From Shimia biformata (GTDB lineage: Bacteria > Pseudomonadota > Alphaproteobacteria > Rhodobacterales > Rhodobacteraceae), in NCBI RefSeq assembly GCF_016888515.1, contig NZ_JAFEJK010000001.1, positions 1,769,475 to 1,833,474 on the forward strand: 64,000 bases of DNA, read 5' to 3'. Positions 16,823 through 25,906 of the stretch are shown here, piece by piece (the first letter of the stretch is position 1; each line of letters begins with the position of its first letter). Below the pieces are notes generated by a model, which was not told the origin of the DNA, did no database searches, and was given only the letters and a program-made list of their open reading frames with translations. The position numbers and the translations under genes are program-made.

Positions 16823-18081
16823 CCATCGAACTTCACACGCTGTCCAATGGCTTCCGCATCGTGACCGAGCATATGCCCGGTCTCGAAAGTGCCGCGCTTG
16901 GGATCTGGGTCGGGGCCGGCGGGCGCCATGAGCGGGCCGAGGAAAACGGCATTGCCCATTTCCTTGAACACATGGCCTTCAAAGGCACCAAGCGGCGCAG
17001 CGCGCTTCAAATCGCCGAAGCGATCGAGGATGTGGGCGGCTATATCAACGCCTACACCAGCCGCGAGGTCACGGCCTATTATGCCCGTATCCTGAAGGGT
17101 GACGTGGCGCTGGCCTTTGACGTGATTTCCGACATCGTGCTGAACCCGATCTTCGACAGGGGCGAGATCGAGGTCGAACGTGGCGTGATCCTTCAGGAAA
17201 TCGGGCAGGCGCTGGATACGCCCGATGACGTGATCTTTGACTGGCTTCAGGAACGCGCCTATCCCGACCAGCCCATCGGCCGCACCATCCTTGGCGCCGA
17301 GGAGCGGGTCAAAAGCTTTGACCGTGCCGACCTGTCCCGTTTCGTAGGGGAACACTACTGCCCGGAACGCATGATCCTGTCGGCAGCGGGGGGCGTCGAT
17401 CACGCCGAGATCGTGAAACTGGCCGAAGCCACCTTTGGGCACCTGCAAAAGGGGCAGGCGGGGCGCTATGACCCGGCGGCCTTTGCAGGCGGCGAGTATC
17501 GCACCGAAAAGGCACTGGAACAGGCGCATTTCGCGCTTGGTCTGGAAAGCCCCGACTATCGTGACCCGGCGATCTATGCCGCTCAGATCTGGTCCACCGC
17601 GCTTGGCGGCGGCATGTCCTCGCGCCTGTTCCAGGAGATCCGCGAAAAGCGGGGGCTGTGTTACTCGATCTATGCCTCCACCGGGGCCTATGCCGATACC
17701 GGCATGACCACGATCTATGCCGGGACGTCCGGCGGGCAGGTGCGGGAACTGGCCGAGATCACGATTGACGAGATGAAACGCGCCGCCGAGGACATGACCC
17801 CGGCCGAAATCGCCCGCGCCCGCACGCAGATGAAGGCCGGCTTGCTGATGGGGCTGGAAAGCCCGTCGGCCCGGGCCGAGCGTCTGGCGCGGATGCTGTC
17901 GATCTGGGACCGTATCCCGCCACTGTCGGAAACGGTCGAGCGGATCGACGGCGTGACCGATGCCGACGTGCGCGCCATGGCGGAGCAGATGGCGGTCAAG
18001 GCGCGTGCGGCGCTGGCGCTTTATGGCCCGGTGTCCGGCGCGCCCAGCCTTGAAACCCTCGACCAGAGGCGCGCGGCCTGA
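16819..18081 (+). CDS. M16 family zinc peptidase (mitochondrial-processing-peptidase-like)
   Basis: A 420-residue pitrilysin-type peptidase with the inverted zinc motif HFLEH (His47, Glu50, His51) and the downstream acidic EIEVERGVILQEI that gives the third zinc ligand. The sequence (NGFRIVTEHMPGLESAALGIWVG at the start) resembles the beta subunit of mitochondrial processing peptidase and its alphaproteobacterial relatives. Translation appears to start at a TTG that overlaps the thrC stop (TTGA). The C-terminal half is the usual non-catalytic M16 domain with the SRLFQEIREKRGLCY motif. Substrate unknown; expected to be cytoplasmic, since no signal peptide is seen. Confidence 0.93.
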   Translation: MTIELHTLSNGFRIVTEHMPGLESAALGIWVGAGGRHERAEENGIAHFLEHMAFKGTKRRSALQIAEAIEDVGGYINAYTSREVTAYYARILKGDVALAFDVISDIVLNPIFDRGEIEVERGVILQEIGQALDTPDDVIFDWLQERAYPDQPIGRTILGAEERVKSFDRADLSRFVGEHYCPERMILSAAGGVDHAEIVKLAEATFGHLQKGQAGRYDPAAFAGGEYRTEKALEQAHFALGLESPDYRDPAIYAAQIWSTALGGGMSSRLFQEIREKRGLCYSIYASTGAYADTGMTTIYAGTSGGQVRELAEITIDEMKRAAEDMTPAEIARARTQMKAGLLMGLESPSARAERLARMLSIWDRIPPLSETVERIDGVTDADVRAMAEQMAVKARAALALYGPVSGAPSLETLDQRRAA

Positions 18082-18665
18082 TGATCCTGTCGCGGCGCAA
18101 GGTTCGGATCGAAACGGAACGGCTGACCCTGCGCCCGCCTTTGCATGGCGATTTTCGTGACTGGGCGGCCCTGCGCGCCGAAAGTGCCGAGTTCCTGACC
18201 CGCTGGGAACCGGCCTGGGCGACGGACCACCTCAGCCGCAAGAGCTTTACCAACCGCGTCTACTGGGCGCAGCGCTCCATCACCAACGGGACGGCGGTGC
18301 CGCTGTTCCTGTTCCGCCGCTCAGATCAGGCGCTTTTGGGGGCGATCACGCTGGACAATATCCGGCGCGGCCCGTCGCAGGCGGGCACTCTGGGCTATTG
18401 GATCGGGGAACCTTTTGCGCGGCAGGGCTATATGCGCGAGGCGCTAGAGGCGGTGGTGCATCATGCCTTTGTCCAGATGGACCTCAGCCGGCTCGAGGCC
18501 GCCTGCCTGCCCGAAAACGTCGCCAGCCGCGGGGTGCTGGAAAAGTCCGGGTTCAAATACGAAGGCGTGGCGCAGTCCTATCTGCAGATCGACGGGCGCT
18601 GGCGGACACATGTGCTTTATGCCGCGCTGCGCATGGACCGGCGCGGGCGCACCGACGTGGGCTGA
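18081..18665 (+). CDS. RimJ/RimL-type GNAT acetyltransferase
   Basis: The 194-residue protein fits the GNAT family that acetylates ribosomal protein N-termini or other amines with acetyl-CoA. It has ERLTLRPPLHGDFRDWAAL at the N-terminus, LGYWIGEPFARQGYMREALEA (acetyl-CoA pyrophosphate loop, Q/RxxGxG/A type) and LEAACLPENVASRGVLEKSG, the classic RimJ end motif. The ATG overlaps the stop of the M16 peptidase gene (TGATG). The real substrate cannot be told; RimJ-like is the closest description. Confidence 0.9.
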   Translation: MILSRRKVRIETERLTLRPPLHGDFRDWAALRAESAEFLTRWEPAWATDHLSRKSFTNRVYWAQRSITNGTAVPLFLFRRSDQALLGAITLDNIRRGPSQAGTLGYWIGEPFARQGYMREALEAVVHHAFVQMDLSRLEAACLPENVASRGVLEKSGFKYEGVAQSYLQIDGRWRTHVLYAALRMDRRGRTDVG

Positions 18666-18716
18666 CTGGTCGCGGCGGGACGGCGTGCTATCCTCTTGCG
18701 TCAGGAGGTGCGCCCC

Positions 18717-19541
18717 ATGCCACGATTTGCCCTTGCCCTGTTGGTCCTTGCCCCGCTGCTGTTTGCCGGGCCGCTGGCCGCTCAGGACCGCCAGCCCAGC
18801 CATTGCATCGCCATGGCCGAGGCCATCCCCGGCGCGACCTATCTGCACAAGGCATCCTTTCGCACCGCGCCCGCACCGGACCGGGTGCGTATCAGCTATA
18901 TCGCCCATGCCTCGTTCCTGATCCAGTCGGCGGGCGGGGTGAATGTGGTCACGGATTACACCGGCTTTCTTGGCGTGACGACGCTGGTGCCCGATGTCGT
19001 CACCATGAACCACGCCCATGCCACCCACTGGACCGCCAGCCCCGACCCCGCCATTCGCCATGTGCTGAAAGGCTGGGGGCCTTACCGTCAGGGGATCGAG
19101 CATCACCTTGAAGTCGGTGACATGCTGATCCGCAATGTCTCGACCGATATCCGCTCGTTTGACGGGGTCGAGGAGAAGGGCAACTCGATCTTCATCTTCG
19201 AAGTCGCGGGCCTGTGCGTGGGTCACCTTGGGCATCTCCACCACGAACCGAACGAGGAACAATATGCCGGGATCGGGCGGCTGGATGTGGTGATGGCGGC
19301 GGTGGATGGCGGGCGCACGGTGGACCTGCCGACCATGATCCGCATCCTGTCGCGGCTGCGGTCGTCCGTGGTGATCCCGATGCACTGGTTCGACGAATGG
19401 ACGCTGGACGCCTTCCTTCTGGGCATGCCCGAGACGTTCGACGTGATCGACATTGGCGACAACAGCGTCGAGGTCTCGCTGCGTGACCTGCCCAGCCGCC
19501 CGACCGTGGTGGTGCTGCGGCCGCGATTCCTTGAGGACTAG
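18717..19541 (+). CDS. Exported metallo-beta-lactamase-fold hydrolase
   Basis: A 274-residue protein starting at an ATG behind a perfect AGGAGGT site; an ATG seven codons upstream is less likely. The signal peptide (FALALLVLAPLLFAGPLAAQ) predicts a periplasmic location. The mature part has the MBL metal motif in a variant form (MNHAHATHW), then GHLGHLHHEP, VDGGRTVDL and IPMHWFDEW, which resembles UlaG-like MBL proteins rather than beta-lactamases. Substrate unknown. It is followed 48 bases later by the FAD oxidase in the same direction. Confidence 0.82.
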   Translation: MPRFALALLVLAPLLFAGPLAAQDRQPSHCIAMAEAIPGATYLHKASFRTAPAPDRVRISYIAHASFLIQSAGGVNVVTDYTGFLGVTTLVPDVVTMNHAHATHWTASPDPAIRHVLKGWGPYRQGIEHHLEVGDMLIRNVSTDIRSFDGVEEKGNSIFIFEVAGLCVGHLGHLHHEPNEEQYAGIGRLDVVMAAVDGGRTVDLPTMIRILSRLRSSVVIPMHWFDEWTLDAFLLGMPETFDVIDIGDNSVEVSLRDLPSRPTVVVLRPRFLED

Positions 19542-19589
19542 GGGCGACTGCGTGCTGGACTGGCGTTGTGGGCATGCTAGACCGTTGCC

Positions 19590-20996
19590 ATGACGCTGAA
19601 CCCCGCCGATCCCGCTTTCCTGGACCACCTGTCCCAATTGCTGCCGCCTGACACGCTGTCAGAGCCAGAGCCGCGCTATCTCGAGGAACCGCGCGGGCGC
19701 TTTCGCGGGCAGGGGGTGCTGGCGCGACCACGCTCGACGGACGAGGTGGCGACGATCCTGCGTACCTGCAACGCGGCGCGCGTCGGCGTGGTGCCTTACG
19801 CGGGGGGCACCGGGCTTGTTGGTGGGCAGGTGATGCCCGATGGCCCGACCCCCGTCCTGTTGTCGGTCGAGCGCCTGTCGGCAATCCACGCCACTCACCC
19901 GGAAGAAAACGTGCTGATCGCCGGGGCGGGCGCGATCCTGGCCGATGTGCAGGCGGCGGCGGAACAGGCGGGGCGGCTGTTCCCGCTGTCGCTGGCCTCG
20001 GAAGGCACGGCGCGGATTGGTGGTTTGCTGGCCACCAATGCCGGCGGTGTCAACGTGCTGCGCTATGGCAATGCCCGCGACCTGTGCCTTGGGCTTGAGG
20101 TCGTGCTGCCCTCGGGCGAGGTCTGGAACGGATTGACCCGGCTCAGGAAGGACAACACCGGCTTTGATCTCAGGAACCTGATGATCGGGTCCGAGGGCAC
20201 GCTGGGGGTGATCACCGCCGCCACGCTGAAACTGTTTCCGCGGCCCGCACGCACAGAGACCGCGATGCTGGCGGTGCCCTCGCCAAAGGCGGCGCTGTCC
20301 CTGCTGGCATTGGCGCGGGATCAGGTGGGCGAGGCGGTCTCGGCCTTCGAGTTGATGCACCGGCAGGGGTTCGACTTCCTGACCGAGGCGCTGCCGGACA
20401 TCCGCCAGCCCTTTGACGCGCCGCCGGAATGGGTGGTGCTGATCGAGCTGGGCCTCTCGGCCAGCACCGCGCCGAATAACCAGCTTGAAAGCCTTTTTGC
20501 TGACGCCTTCGACCGGGGGCTTGTGACCGACGGTGTCATCGCCAGTTCACAGGCACAGGCGGCGGCGCTGTGGTCGGTGCGCGAACACATCCCCGAGGCC
20601 AATCGCCGGATCGGTTCAATCAGTAGCCACGACATTTCGCTCCCATTGGGCGCGGTGGCCGGTTTCATCGCCGAAGGGCAGGGCGCGGTGGCCGCGCTGG
20701 GGGATATGCGGATCAATTGTTTCGGCCATCTCGGGGATGGCAACCTGCATTACAACGTCTTTCCCGCCAGGGGGCGCAGCCGCGATGCCTATGACGCCGT
20801 GCGTGGGGCGGTGAAGGACGTGGTGCATGAACTGGTGGTCAGGCACGGCGGTTCGATCAGCGCCGAACACGGGATCGGGCGGCTGAAACGGGATGACCTT
20901 CGGCGGTTCGGCGACCCGGCCAAACTGTCGGCGATGCGGGCGATCAAGGCGGCGCTCGATCCGGCCGGGATCATGAATCCCGGCGCGGTGCTTTAG
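19590..20996 (+). CDS. FAD-linked D-2-hydroxyacid dehydrogenase (GlcD/D-lactate dehydrogenase type)
   Basis: The 468-residue flavoprotein has the PCMH-type FAD domain in the first 220 residues (VPYAGGTGLVGGQVMP, GGLLATNAGGVNVLRYGNARDL split over two motifs, MIGSEGTLGVITAATL) and the FAD-oxidase C-terminal domain with CFGHLGDGNLHYN and SAEHGIGRLKRDDL, which bind metal and substrate carboxylate. Such enzymes oxidise D-lactate, glycolate or D-2-hydroxyglutarate and pass electrons to quinone or cytochrome c. The exact substrate cannot be read. It is convergent with apt, only 14 bases apart. Confidence 0.9.
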   Translation: MTLNPADPAFLDHLSQLLPPDTLSEPEPRYLEEPRGRFRGQGVLARPRSTDEVATILRTCNAARVGVVPYAGGTGLVGGQVMPDGPTPVLLSVERLSAIHATHPEENVLIAGAGAILADVQAAAEQAGRLFPLSLASEGTARIGGLLATNAGGVNVLRYGNARDLCLGLEVVLPSGEVWNGLTRLRKDNTGFDLRNLMIGSEGTLGVITAATLKLFPRPARTETAMLAVPSPKAALSLLALARDQVGEAVSAFELMHRQGFDFLTEALPDIRQPFDAPPEWVVLIELGLSASTAPNNQLESLFADAFDRGLVTDGVIASSQAQAAALWSVREHIPEANRRIGSISSHDISLPLGAVAGFIAEGQGAVAALGDMRINCFGHLGDGNLHYNVFPARGRSRDAYDAVRGAVKDVVHELVVRHGGSISAEHGIGRLKRDDLRRFGDPAKLSAMRAIKAALDPAGIMNPGAVL

Positions 20997-21010
20997 CGTG
21001 TCAAAAGGGG

Positions 21011-21562
21011 TCAGAGACCCTCGAACTCGCAGAGAACATCAACGTTCATGCCCATGTCCTCCAGCTTCTTGCGCCCGCCCAGTTCGGGCAGGTCGATGAT
21101 GAAGGAACAGGCCACGATCTCGCCGCCCAGCCGTTCGATCAGCTTGATCCCGGCCTCGGCGGTGCCGCCGGTGGCCAGAAGGTCATCGACCAGAAGGATC
21201 TTTTCACCCGGCGCAATCGCGTCGTCGTGGATCTCGACAATCGCCTCGCCATATTCCAGCGTGTATTCCTCGGAAATCGTGGTGCCGGGCAGCTTGCCCT
21301 TCTTGCGCACCGGCACGAAGCCGACCGACAATTGGTGCGCGATGGCTCCGCCAAGGATAAAGCCGCGCGCCTCAAGCCCGACCACCTTGTCGATCTGCTC
21401 GCCCGCATAGGGGTGCAGCATCTGGTCGATTGCCATGCGGAACCCGCGCGGATCGGCAAACAGCGTGGTCACGTCGCGGAACATGATCCCCTCGTGCGGG
21501 AAATCGACGATGGTGCGGATGTAATCCTTGACGTTGGTGCTTTTGGCGGTGGTTTTGGGCAT
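21011..21562 (-). CDS. apt: Adenine phosphoribosyltransferase
   Basis: Apt (183 residues) recycles adenine to AMP using PRPP. The PRPP motif is [17 protein letters not shown] (about 125-140), preceded by [17 protein letters not shown] and the lysine stretch [18 protein letters not shown], all family signatures. The N-terminus [21 protein letters not shown] is standard. It works in the same salvage route as methylthioadenosine phosphorylase (mtnP, 22317), which releases adenine; a LysE-type exporter gene separates the two on the same strand. Confidence 0.96.
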   Translation of the reverse strand: MPKTTAKSTNVKDYIRTIVDFPHEGIMFRDVTTLFADPRGFRMAIDQMLHPYAGEQIDKVVGLEARGFILGGAIAHQLSVGFVPVRKKGKLPGTTISEEYTLEYGEAIVEIHDDAIAPGEKILLVDDLLATGGTAEAGIKLIERLGGEIVACSFIIDLPELGGRKKLEDMGMNVDVLCEFEGL

Positions 21563-21622
21563 GACGGGCCTCAGTTGTTCGGGTCGCCCCGTTGTAGCGC
21601 GCCCGACGCAGGGCGCAAGGGA

Positions 21623-22252
21623 TCAAGCGCCGCGTCGCAGGGTGGCGGTCAGGACGCCCATGCCGATCAGGGTCAGCCCGCCCGCACGGGTGAGGCCGCG
21701 CATCACCGCAGGGCGCGCGATCCGGCTGCGCAGCCGGTCCGCCAGCAGCGCATAGGCCAGCGCATTCAGCGCCGCCAGCGTGACGAATGTGGCAATCAGG
21801 ATCACGAACTGCATCACCAGCGGACGTGTGGGGTCAATGAACTGCGGCACGAAGGCGATGAAGAAGCCAATGGATTTCGGATTGAGCGCCGTCACCGCCG
21901 CCGCATGTCCAAAGACCCCGCGCGACTGGAGCTTCGAGGGGCGCACGAGGTCTCCGATCTCTGCATCCCTGGCCGACAGCAGCATCCTGACGCCAAGCCA
22001 GACCAGATAAGCCGCACCAACCCATTTCAGCACCGTGAACGCGGTGGCCGACGCCAGCACAATCGCGCCCAGACCCAGAAGCGAGGCGGTCATCGCAATG
22101 AGGTCGCCAAGCGCAACCCCCGCCGCCGTGGCAATCGCCACCGACCGCCCCTTGGTCAGCGCATAGGACAGAACCAGCAGGATCGTCGGGCCGGGGATCA
22201 GCAAAAGCGCGGTCGAGGCGGCGACGAAGGTCAGCCAGAGGTCAAGGGGCAT
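21623..22252 (-). CDS. LysE/RhtB family exporter
   Basis: The 209-residue membrane protein has about six hydrophobic helices and the family start LWLTFVAASTALLLIPGPTILLVLSYALTKGR with the central GPT motif, split here by convention of the RhtB family. NPKSIGFFIAFVPQFI is the second signature. These carriers export amino acids such as threonine, homoserine or leucine using the proton gradient. Substrate is not predictable from sequence. It lies between apt and mtnP on the same strand; cotranscription with them is possible. Confidence 0.9.
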   Translation of the reverse strand: MPLDLWLTFVAASTALLLIPGPTILLVLSYALTKGRSVAIATAAGVALGDLIAMTASLLGLGAIVLASATAFTVLKWVGAAYLVWLGVRMLLSARDAEIGDLVRPSKLQSRGVFGHAAAVTALNPKSIGFFIAFVPQFIDPTRPLVMQFVILIATFVTLAALNALAYALLADRLRSRIARPAVMRGLTRAGGLTLIGMGVLTATLRRGA

Positions 22253-22316
22253 CGTGTTGATCCTTCCTTTGCGCCTGCCGCGCGGTTGCGATTGGGTATT
22301 TGGAACCAGTAAAAAG

Positions 22317-23195
22317 TCAGCCGTTCAACACTCGCCCTGCCACCGCATCAAGTTTCGCCACCACGGCGGGATCGCGTTTTTCAGGGGCGGTGAGGATGGC
22401 GTAGTCCAGCGCGCGGTCGCAGCCATGCGGGCAGGGCTCGCGGGTGGCGCTGAGGAGTGCGGGCAGCCCTTTGACCAGTGCGCGGCCCTTGTCGGCATTG
22501 CCCATCAGGGTCTTGATGATCTCGGCGACATCGACCTCGCCGTGGTCGGGGTGCCAGCTGTCATAATCGGTGATCATGGCGACGGAGGCGTAGCAAAGCT
22601 CGGCTTCGCGGGCGAGTTTTGCCTCGGGCATGTTGGTCATGCCGATCACATCCGCGCCCCAGCTTTCGCGATACATCTTCGATTCCGCCAGCGTCGAGAA
22701 TTGCGGGCCCTCCATCGCCAGATAGGTGCCGCCCCTGTGGACGCTGATCCCGGCGGCTCGGGCGGCGGTTTCGCAGGCATCGGACAGGCGCGGACAGGTC
22801 GGGTGGGCGACGCTGACATGGGCGACGCAGCCGGTGCCGAAAAAGGATTTCTCGCGCGCGAAGGTGCGGTCAATGAACTGATCCACAACGACAAAATCTC
22901 CCGGCGCCATTTCCTCGCGGAAGGAACCGCAGGCCGAGACCGAGATCACATCCGTCGCGCCCAGCCGTTTCAGCGCGTCGATATTGGCGCGATAGGGCAC
23001 TGTGGTCGGAGAATGCACATGGCCGCGGCCATGACGCGGCAGGAAGGCCATCTTCACCCCGTCCAGCGAGCCAGTCAGGATCTCGTCCGACGGCGCCCCC
23101 CATGGCGTGTCCACCACCTGCCAGCGCGCGCCTTCCAGCCCGTCGATCTCGTAAATGCCAGAGCCGCCGATCACGGCGATCATGGTGTCGGTCAT
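22317..23195 (-). CDS. mtnP: S-methyl-5'-thioadenosine phosphorylase
   Basis: The enzyme (292 residues) splits methylthioadenosine, a by-product of polyamine and quorum-signal synthesis, into adenine and methylthioribose-1-phosphate. I start it at MTDTMIAVIGGSGIYEIDGL, 39 codons inside the longest open frame. Signatures are LPRHGRGHVHSPTTVPYRAN, SACGSFREEMAPGDFVVVDQ and MTNMPEAKLAREAELCYASV, the PNP/MTAP family 2 pattern, with the phosphate-binding GGSG at the N-terminus. The adenine released can be used by apt, encoded nearby on the same strand. Confidence 0.95.
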   Translation of the reverse strand: MTDTMIAVIGGSGIYEIDGLEGARWQVVDTPWGAPSDEILTGSLDGVKMAFLPRHGRGHVHSPTTVPYRANIDALKRLGATDVISVSACGSFREEMAPGDFVVVDQFIDRTFAREKSFFGTGCVAHVSVAHPTCPRLSDACETAARAAGISVHRGGTYLAMEGPQFSTLAESKMYRESWGADVIGMTNMPEAKLAREAELCYASVAMITDYDSWHPDHGEVDVAEIIKTLMGNADKGRALVKGLPALLSATREPCPHGCDRALDYAILTAPEKRDPAVVAKLDAVAGRVLNG

Positions 23196-23369
23196 GTGGT
23201 GATCCTTCCCCGTATCCTGTGCCCGCATTCTTGGGCGGGCAGGGGCGGAAATGCAACCATGGGCGCGGCGGAGGCGGCGAATTCCGGGCCTTGCCTTGTG
23301 CGATTGCAGCATTTGCGCTAACAGCGCGATCTAGCGAACACCAAGCGAACCCCCGGACAGGACATTTTC

Positions 23370-25037
23370 ATGAGACGCGCAGCGCTGGCTCTTTTGGCCA
23401 ACAACATTTCCCCGCCCAATCTTTCGGTGATGCAGGACGAGGGCTTTTCGGTCGGCCGTCTGCGGATCGAACTGTTGTCGGGCCTGACCGTGGCGCTGGC
23501 GCTGGTGCCGGAAGCGGTGGCTTTTGCCTTTGTCGCCGGGGTGCATCCGCTGGTTGGTCTTTACGCGGCCTTCCTTGTGGGGCTGGTGACGGCGGTGATC
23601 GGCGGGCGTCCGGGCATGATCTCGGGTGCGACGGGGGCGCTGGCGGTGGTCATGGTGGCGCTGGTTGCCGAGCACGGGGTCGAATACCTCTTTGCCACCG
23701 TGATCCTGATGGGCATCCTGCAGGTGATTGCCGGGGTGATGCACTGGGGCAAATTCATCCGGCTGGTGCCGCATCCGGTGATGCTGGGCTTCGTGAACGG
23801 GCTGGCGATCGTGATCTTCCTGGCGCAGATGGGCCAGTTCAAGGTGCCGGGGTCGATGGTTTCGGATGGCCACGGCATGACCGGGGGCGAGTGGCTGTCG
23901 GGTATGCAGCTTTACACCATGCTCGGTCTGGTCGGGCTGACCATGCTGATCGTCTGGGGTCTGCCCAAGGTGACCAAGGTGATCCCCGCGCCGCTGGCCG
24001 GGATCGCGGTCACCGCTTTCGTGGTGATCGGCTTTGGCCTTGATGTGCCGCGCGTCGGCGACATGGCCTCGATCGAGGGCGGTTTCCCGCAGTTTCACAT
24101 CCCGTTTGGCGAGGGGATCGGCATCTATGGCACACCGCTGGCGCCCTTCACCCTTGATACGCTGTGGATCATCCTGCCTTACGCCGTCATCCTTGCCGCC
24201 ATCGGTCTGATCGAAAGCCTGCTGACGCTGAACCTTGTCGGAGAGATGACCGGCAAGCGTGGCGGCGCGTCCCAGGAATGTATCGCCCAAGGGTCCGCAA
24301 ACGTGCTGACCGGCTTCTTCGGCGGCATGGGTGGCTGCGCCATGATCGGGCAGTCGATGATCAACGTGAAATCCGGTGGGCGTACGCGCATTGCCGGGAT
24401 CGCGGCGGCGCTGTTCCTGTTGCTCTTCATCATGGTCGCCAGCCCGTTGATAGAGCAGATCCCGCTAGCGGCGCTTGTCGGCGTGATGTTCATGGTGGTG
24501 ATCGGCACTTTCGCGTGGAATTCGTTCAAGATCATGCGCCGCGTGCCGTTGATGGACGCCTTTGTCATCGTGCTGGTGACGGTTGTGACGGTGCTGGAAG
24601 ACCTCGCCGTTGCGGTGGTGGTCGGGGTGATCGTCTCGGCACTCGCCTATTCCTGGCAGAACGCGCGCCGCATCCATGCGGTGACGCGCGAATCCAACAG
24701 CGATCCCGGCGCCAAGGTCTATGAGATCCAGGGGCCGTTGTTCTTTGGCTCGTCGGACGGGTTCATCGAACTGTTCGAGGTCGACCGCGACCCCGATCAT
24801 GTCATCATCGACTTCCAGTTCAGCCGCGTCGTCGACCAGTCGGCATTGCAGGCGATCGAGGCTGTCGCGGCCAAATACGAAGCCGCAGGCAAGCAGGTTG
24901 TCCTGCGCCATCTCAGCCGGGATTGCCACCAGCTTCTGTCCCGCGCCGGTCACCTGATGATTGACAGCGACGATGACCCGGAATACGAAATCGCGGTGGA
25001 TTACTCGGTGCGCACCGGCATCCTTGGCGGGCACTAG
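23370..25037 (+). CDS. SulP family anion transporter with STAS domain
   Basis: The 555-residue membrane protein has an N-terminal transport domain of about 12 helices (residues 30-410) containing LTVALALVPEAVAFAFVAGV and SGATGALAVVM, and a cytoplasmic STAS domain at about 440-545 (VYEIQGPLFFGSSDGFIELF, VIIDFQFSRVVDQSALQAIE). SulP carriers move sulfate, bicarbonate or dicarboxylates. The substrate cannot be told here. It is divergent from mtnP. Eighteen bases after the stop begins one copy of the conserved CTTCTTTCTTG motif. Confidence 0.93.
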   Translation: MRRAALALLANNISPPNLSVMQDEGFSVGRLRIELLSGLTVALALVPEAVAFAFVAGVHPLVGLYAAFLVGLVTAVIGGRPGMISGATGALAVVMVALVAEHGVEYLFATVILMGILQVIAGVMHWGKFIRLVPHPVMLGFVNGLAIVIFLAQMGQFKVPGSMVSDGHGMTGGEWLSGMQLYTMLGLVGLTMLIVWGLPKVTKVIPAPLAGIAVTAFVVIGFGLDVPRVGDMASIEGGFPQFHIPFGEGIGIYGTPLAPFTLDTLWIILPYAVILAAIGLIESLLTLNLVGEMTGKRGGASQECIAQGSANVLTGFFGGMGGCAMIGQSMINVKSGGRTRIAGIAAALFLLLFIMVASPLIEQIPLAALVGVMFMVVIGTFAWNSFKIMRRVPLMDAFVIVLVTVVTVLEDLAVAVVVGVIVSALAYSWQNARRIHAVTRESNSDPGAKVYEIQGPLFFGSSDGFIELFEVDRDPDHVIIDFQFSRVVDQSALQAIEAVAAKYEAAGKQVVLRHLSRDCHQLLSRAGHLMIDSDDDPEYEIAVDYSVRTGILGGH

Positions 25038-25054
25038 GCCAAGACCCAGAGCGG

Positions 25055-25076
25055 CTTCTTTCTTGCTGAAATACTC
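25055..25076 (+). repeat. 3'-end motif copy 1 (CTTCTTTCTTG...AAATACTC)
   Basis: A 22-base sequence beginning CTTCTTTCTTG and ending AAATACTC, 18 bases after the sulP stop. A GC-rich hairpin (CGTCGCCGTCAGGCGGCG) follows. Three other copies are at 29870, 43315 and 49213. This copy differs from the others at the two central positions (CTG instead of CCC). Confidence 0.7.
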
Positions 25077-25093
25077 AAAACAGGGCGTCGCCG

Positions 25094-25879
25094 TCAGGCG
25101 GCGCCCTTGTTGATCTTGGGCTTCACACGGGCGATCAGCGCCTCGGTCAGCTCGCCCGGATCGCGGTCGGCATCGATGGCCAGCTTGCGCAGGCCAAAAT
25201 GCACATGGGCGATTTCCTGGTAATAGCTGGTATAGGCAAAGTTCGTCGCCGCCCCTGCCACGGCGCCCAGCAAAGGCACCGCCTGCGCCGCCAGTTTCTG
25301 TCCCAGAACCACGGCCAGTTTCGGCGCGACACGGGCGATCAGAACCTGCATTGCGCCACCCGTCAGCGCCAGCCGGGTCGAGACAAAGGCAAGGTCCGCG
25401 CCATCATCCTTTTCCAGCGGCCCGGCGGCGGAAAACACCTGGATACAGTCGAACTGGACGCTTTCTGCCTCGGGGTCGAACCCGTATTGCACGGCGACAT
25501 CCTGAATGGCGCGCAACAGGACCGTTGTGGTGATCGGCAACTCGGCCAGCGCCGAAGAGACGCCGCCGATCCCGCCCACCGCGCCAAGGGCGGTGGCGAC
25601 CGAGGTATTGAGGACACTTGACCCTTTGGGCACGATACGCCGAGACCCCTGCGCCGCCTTCATCGCCTGTGTCAGCGCGGCAAGCGTGGCGCTGTCCAGC
25701 CCGGCCCGCGCCGCGGGGGGAAGGCGGTCCAGAAGTGTTTCGCCCTGCGCCCCGATCAGGTTCAAAAGCTCGATACCCAGACCCGACGCCCCGCGATACC
25801 GCGTGGCGAGGCGGTTCAGTTCGGCCTCGACATCAACCGGCACGCCCGCCGGGTCGAGGATCATACCATCCTTGCTCAT
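25094..25879 (-). CDS. EcsC family protein
   Basis: A 261-residue protein resembling the EcsC family, known from the B. subtilis ecs locus but without a defined biochemical role. Visible features are a helical N-terminus, two glycine/alanine-rich hydrophobic stretches (NTSVATALGAVGGIGGVSSAL near 90-110 and PLLGAVAGAATNFAY near 205-220) and the intervening ELPITTTVLLRAIQDVAVQYG, the best conserved segment of the family. The hydrophobic parts may associate with the membrane. It is convergent with sulP and starts next to the GNAT gene on the same strand. Function unknown. Confidence 0.82.
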   Translation of the reverse strand: MSKDGMILDPAGVPVDVEAELNRLATRYRGASGLGIELLNLIGAQGETLLDRLPPAARAGLDSATLAALTQAMKAAQGSRRIVPKGSSVLNTSVATALGAVGGIGGVSSALAELPITTTVLLRAIQDVAVQYGFDPEAESVQFDCIQVFSAAGPLEKDDGADLAFVSTRLALTGGAMQVLIARVAPKLAVVLGQKLAAQAVPLLGAVAGAATNFAYTSYYQEIAHVHFGLRKLAIDADRDPGELTEALIARVKPKINKGAA

Positions 25880-25906
25880 GGATATTAGATTGGCAGGGAA
25901 GGGGGG

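Noticed and set aside
19590-20996. FAD oxidase as glycolate oxidase subunit GlcD
   Set aside because: GlcE and GlcF partners are absent here, so only the general D-2-hydroxyacid dehydrogenase label is justified.
23331-24290. A minus-strand frame opposite sulP
   Set aside because: Histidine- and aspartate-rich antisense translation with no start signal; sulP is clearly the real gene.
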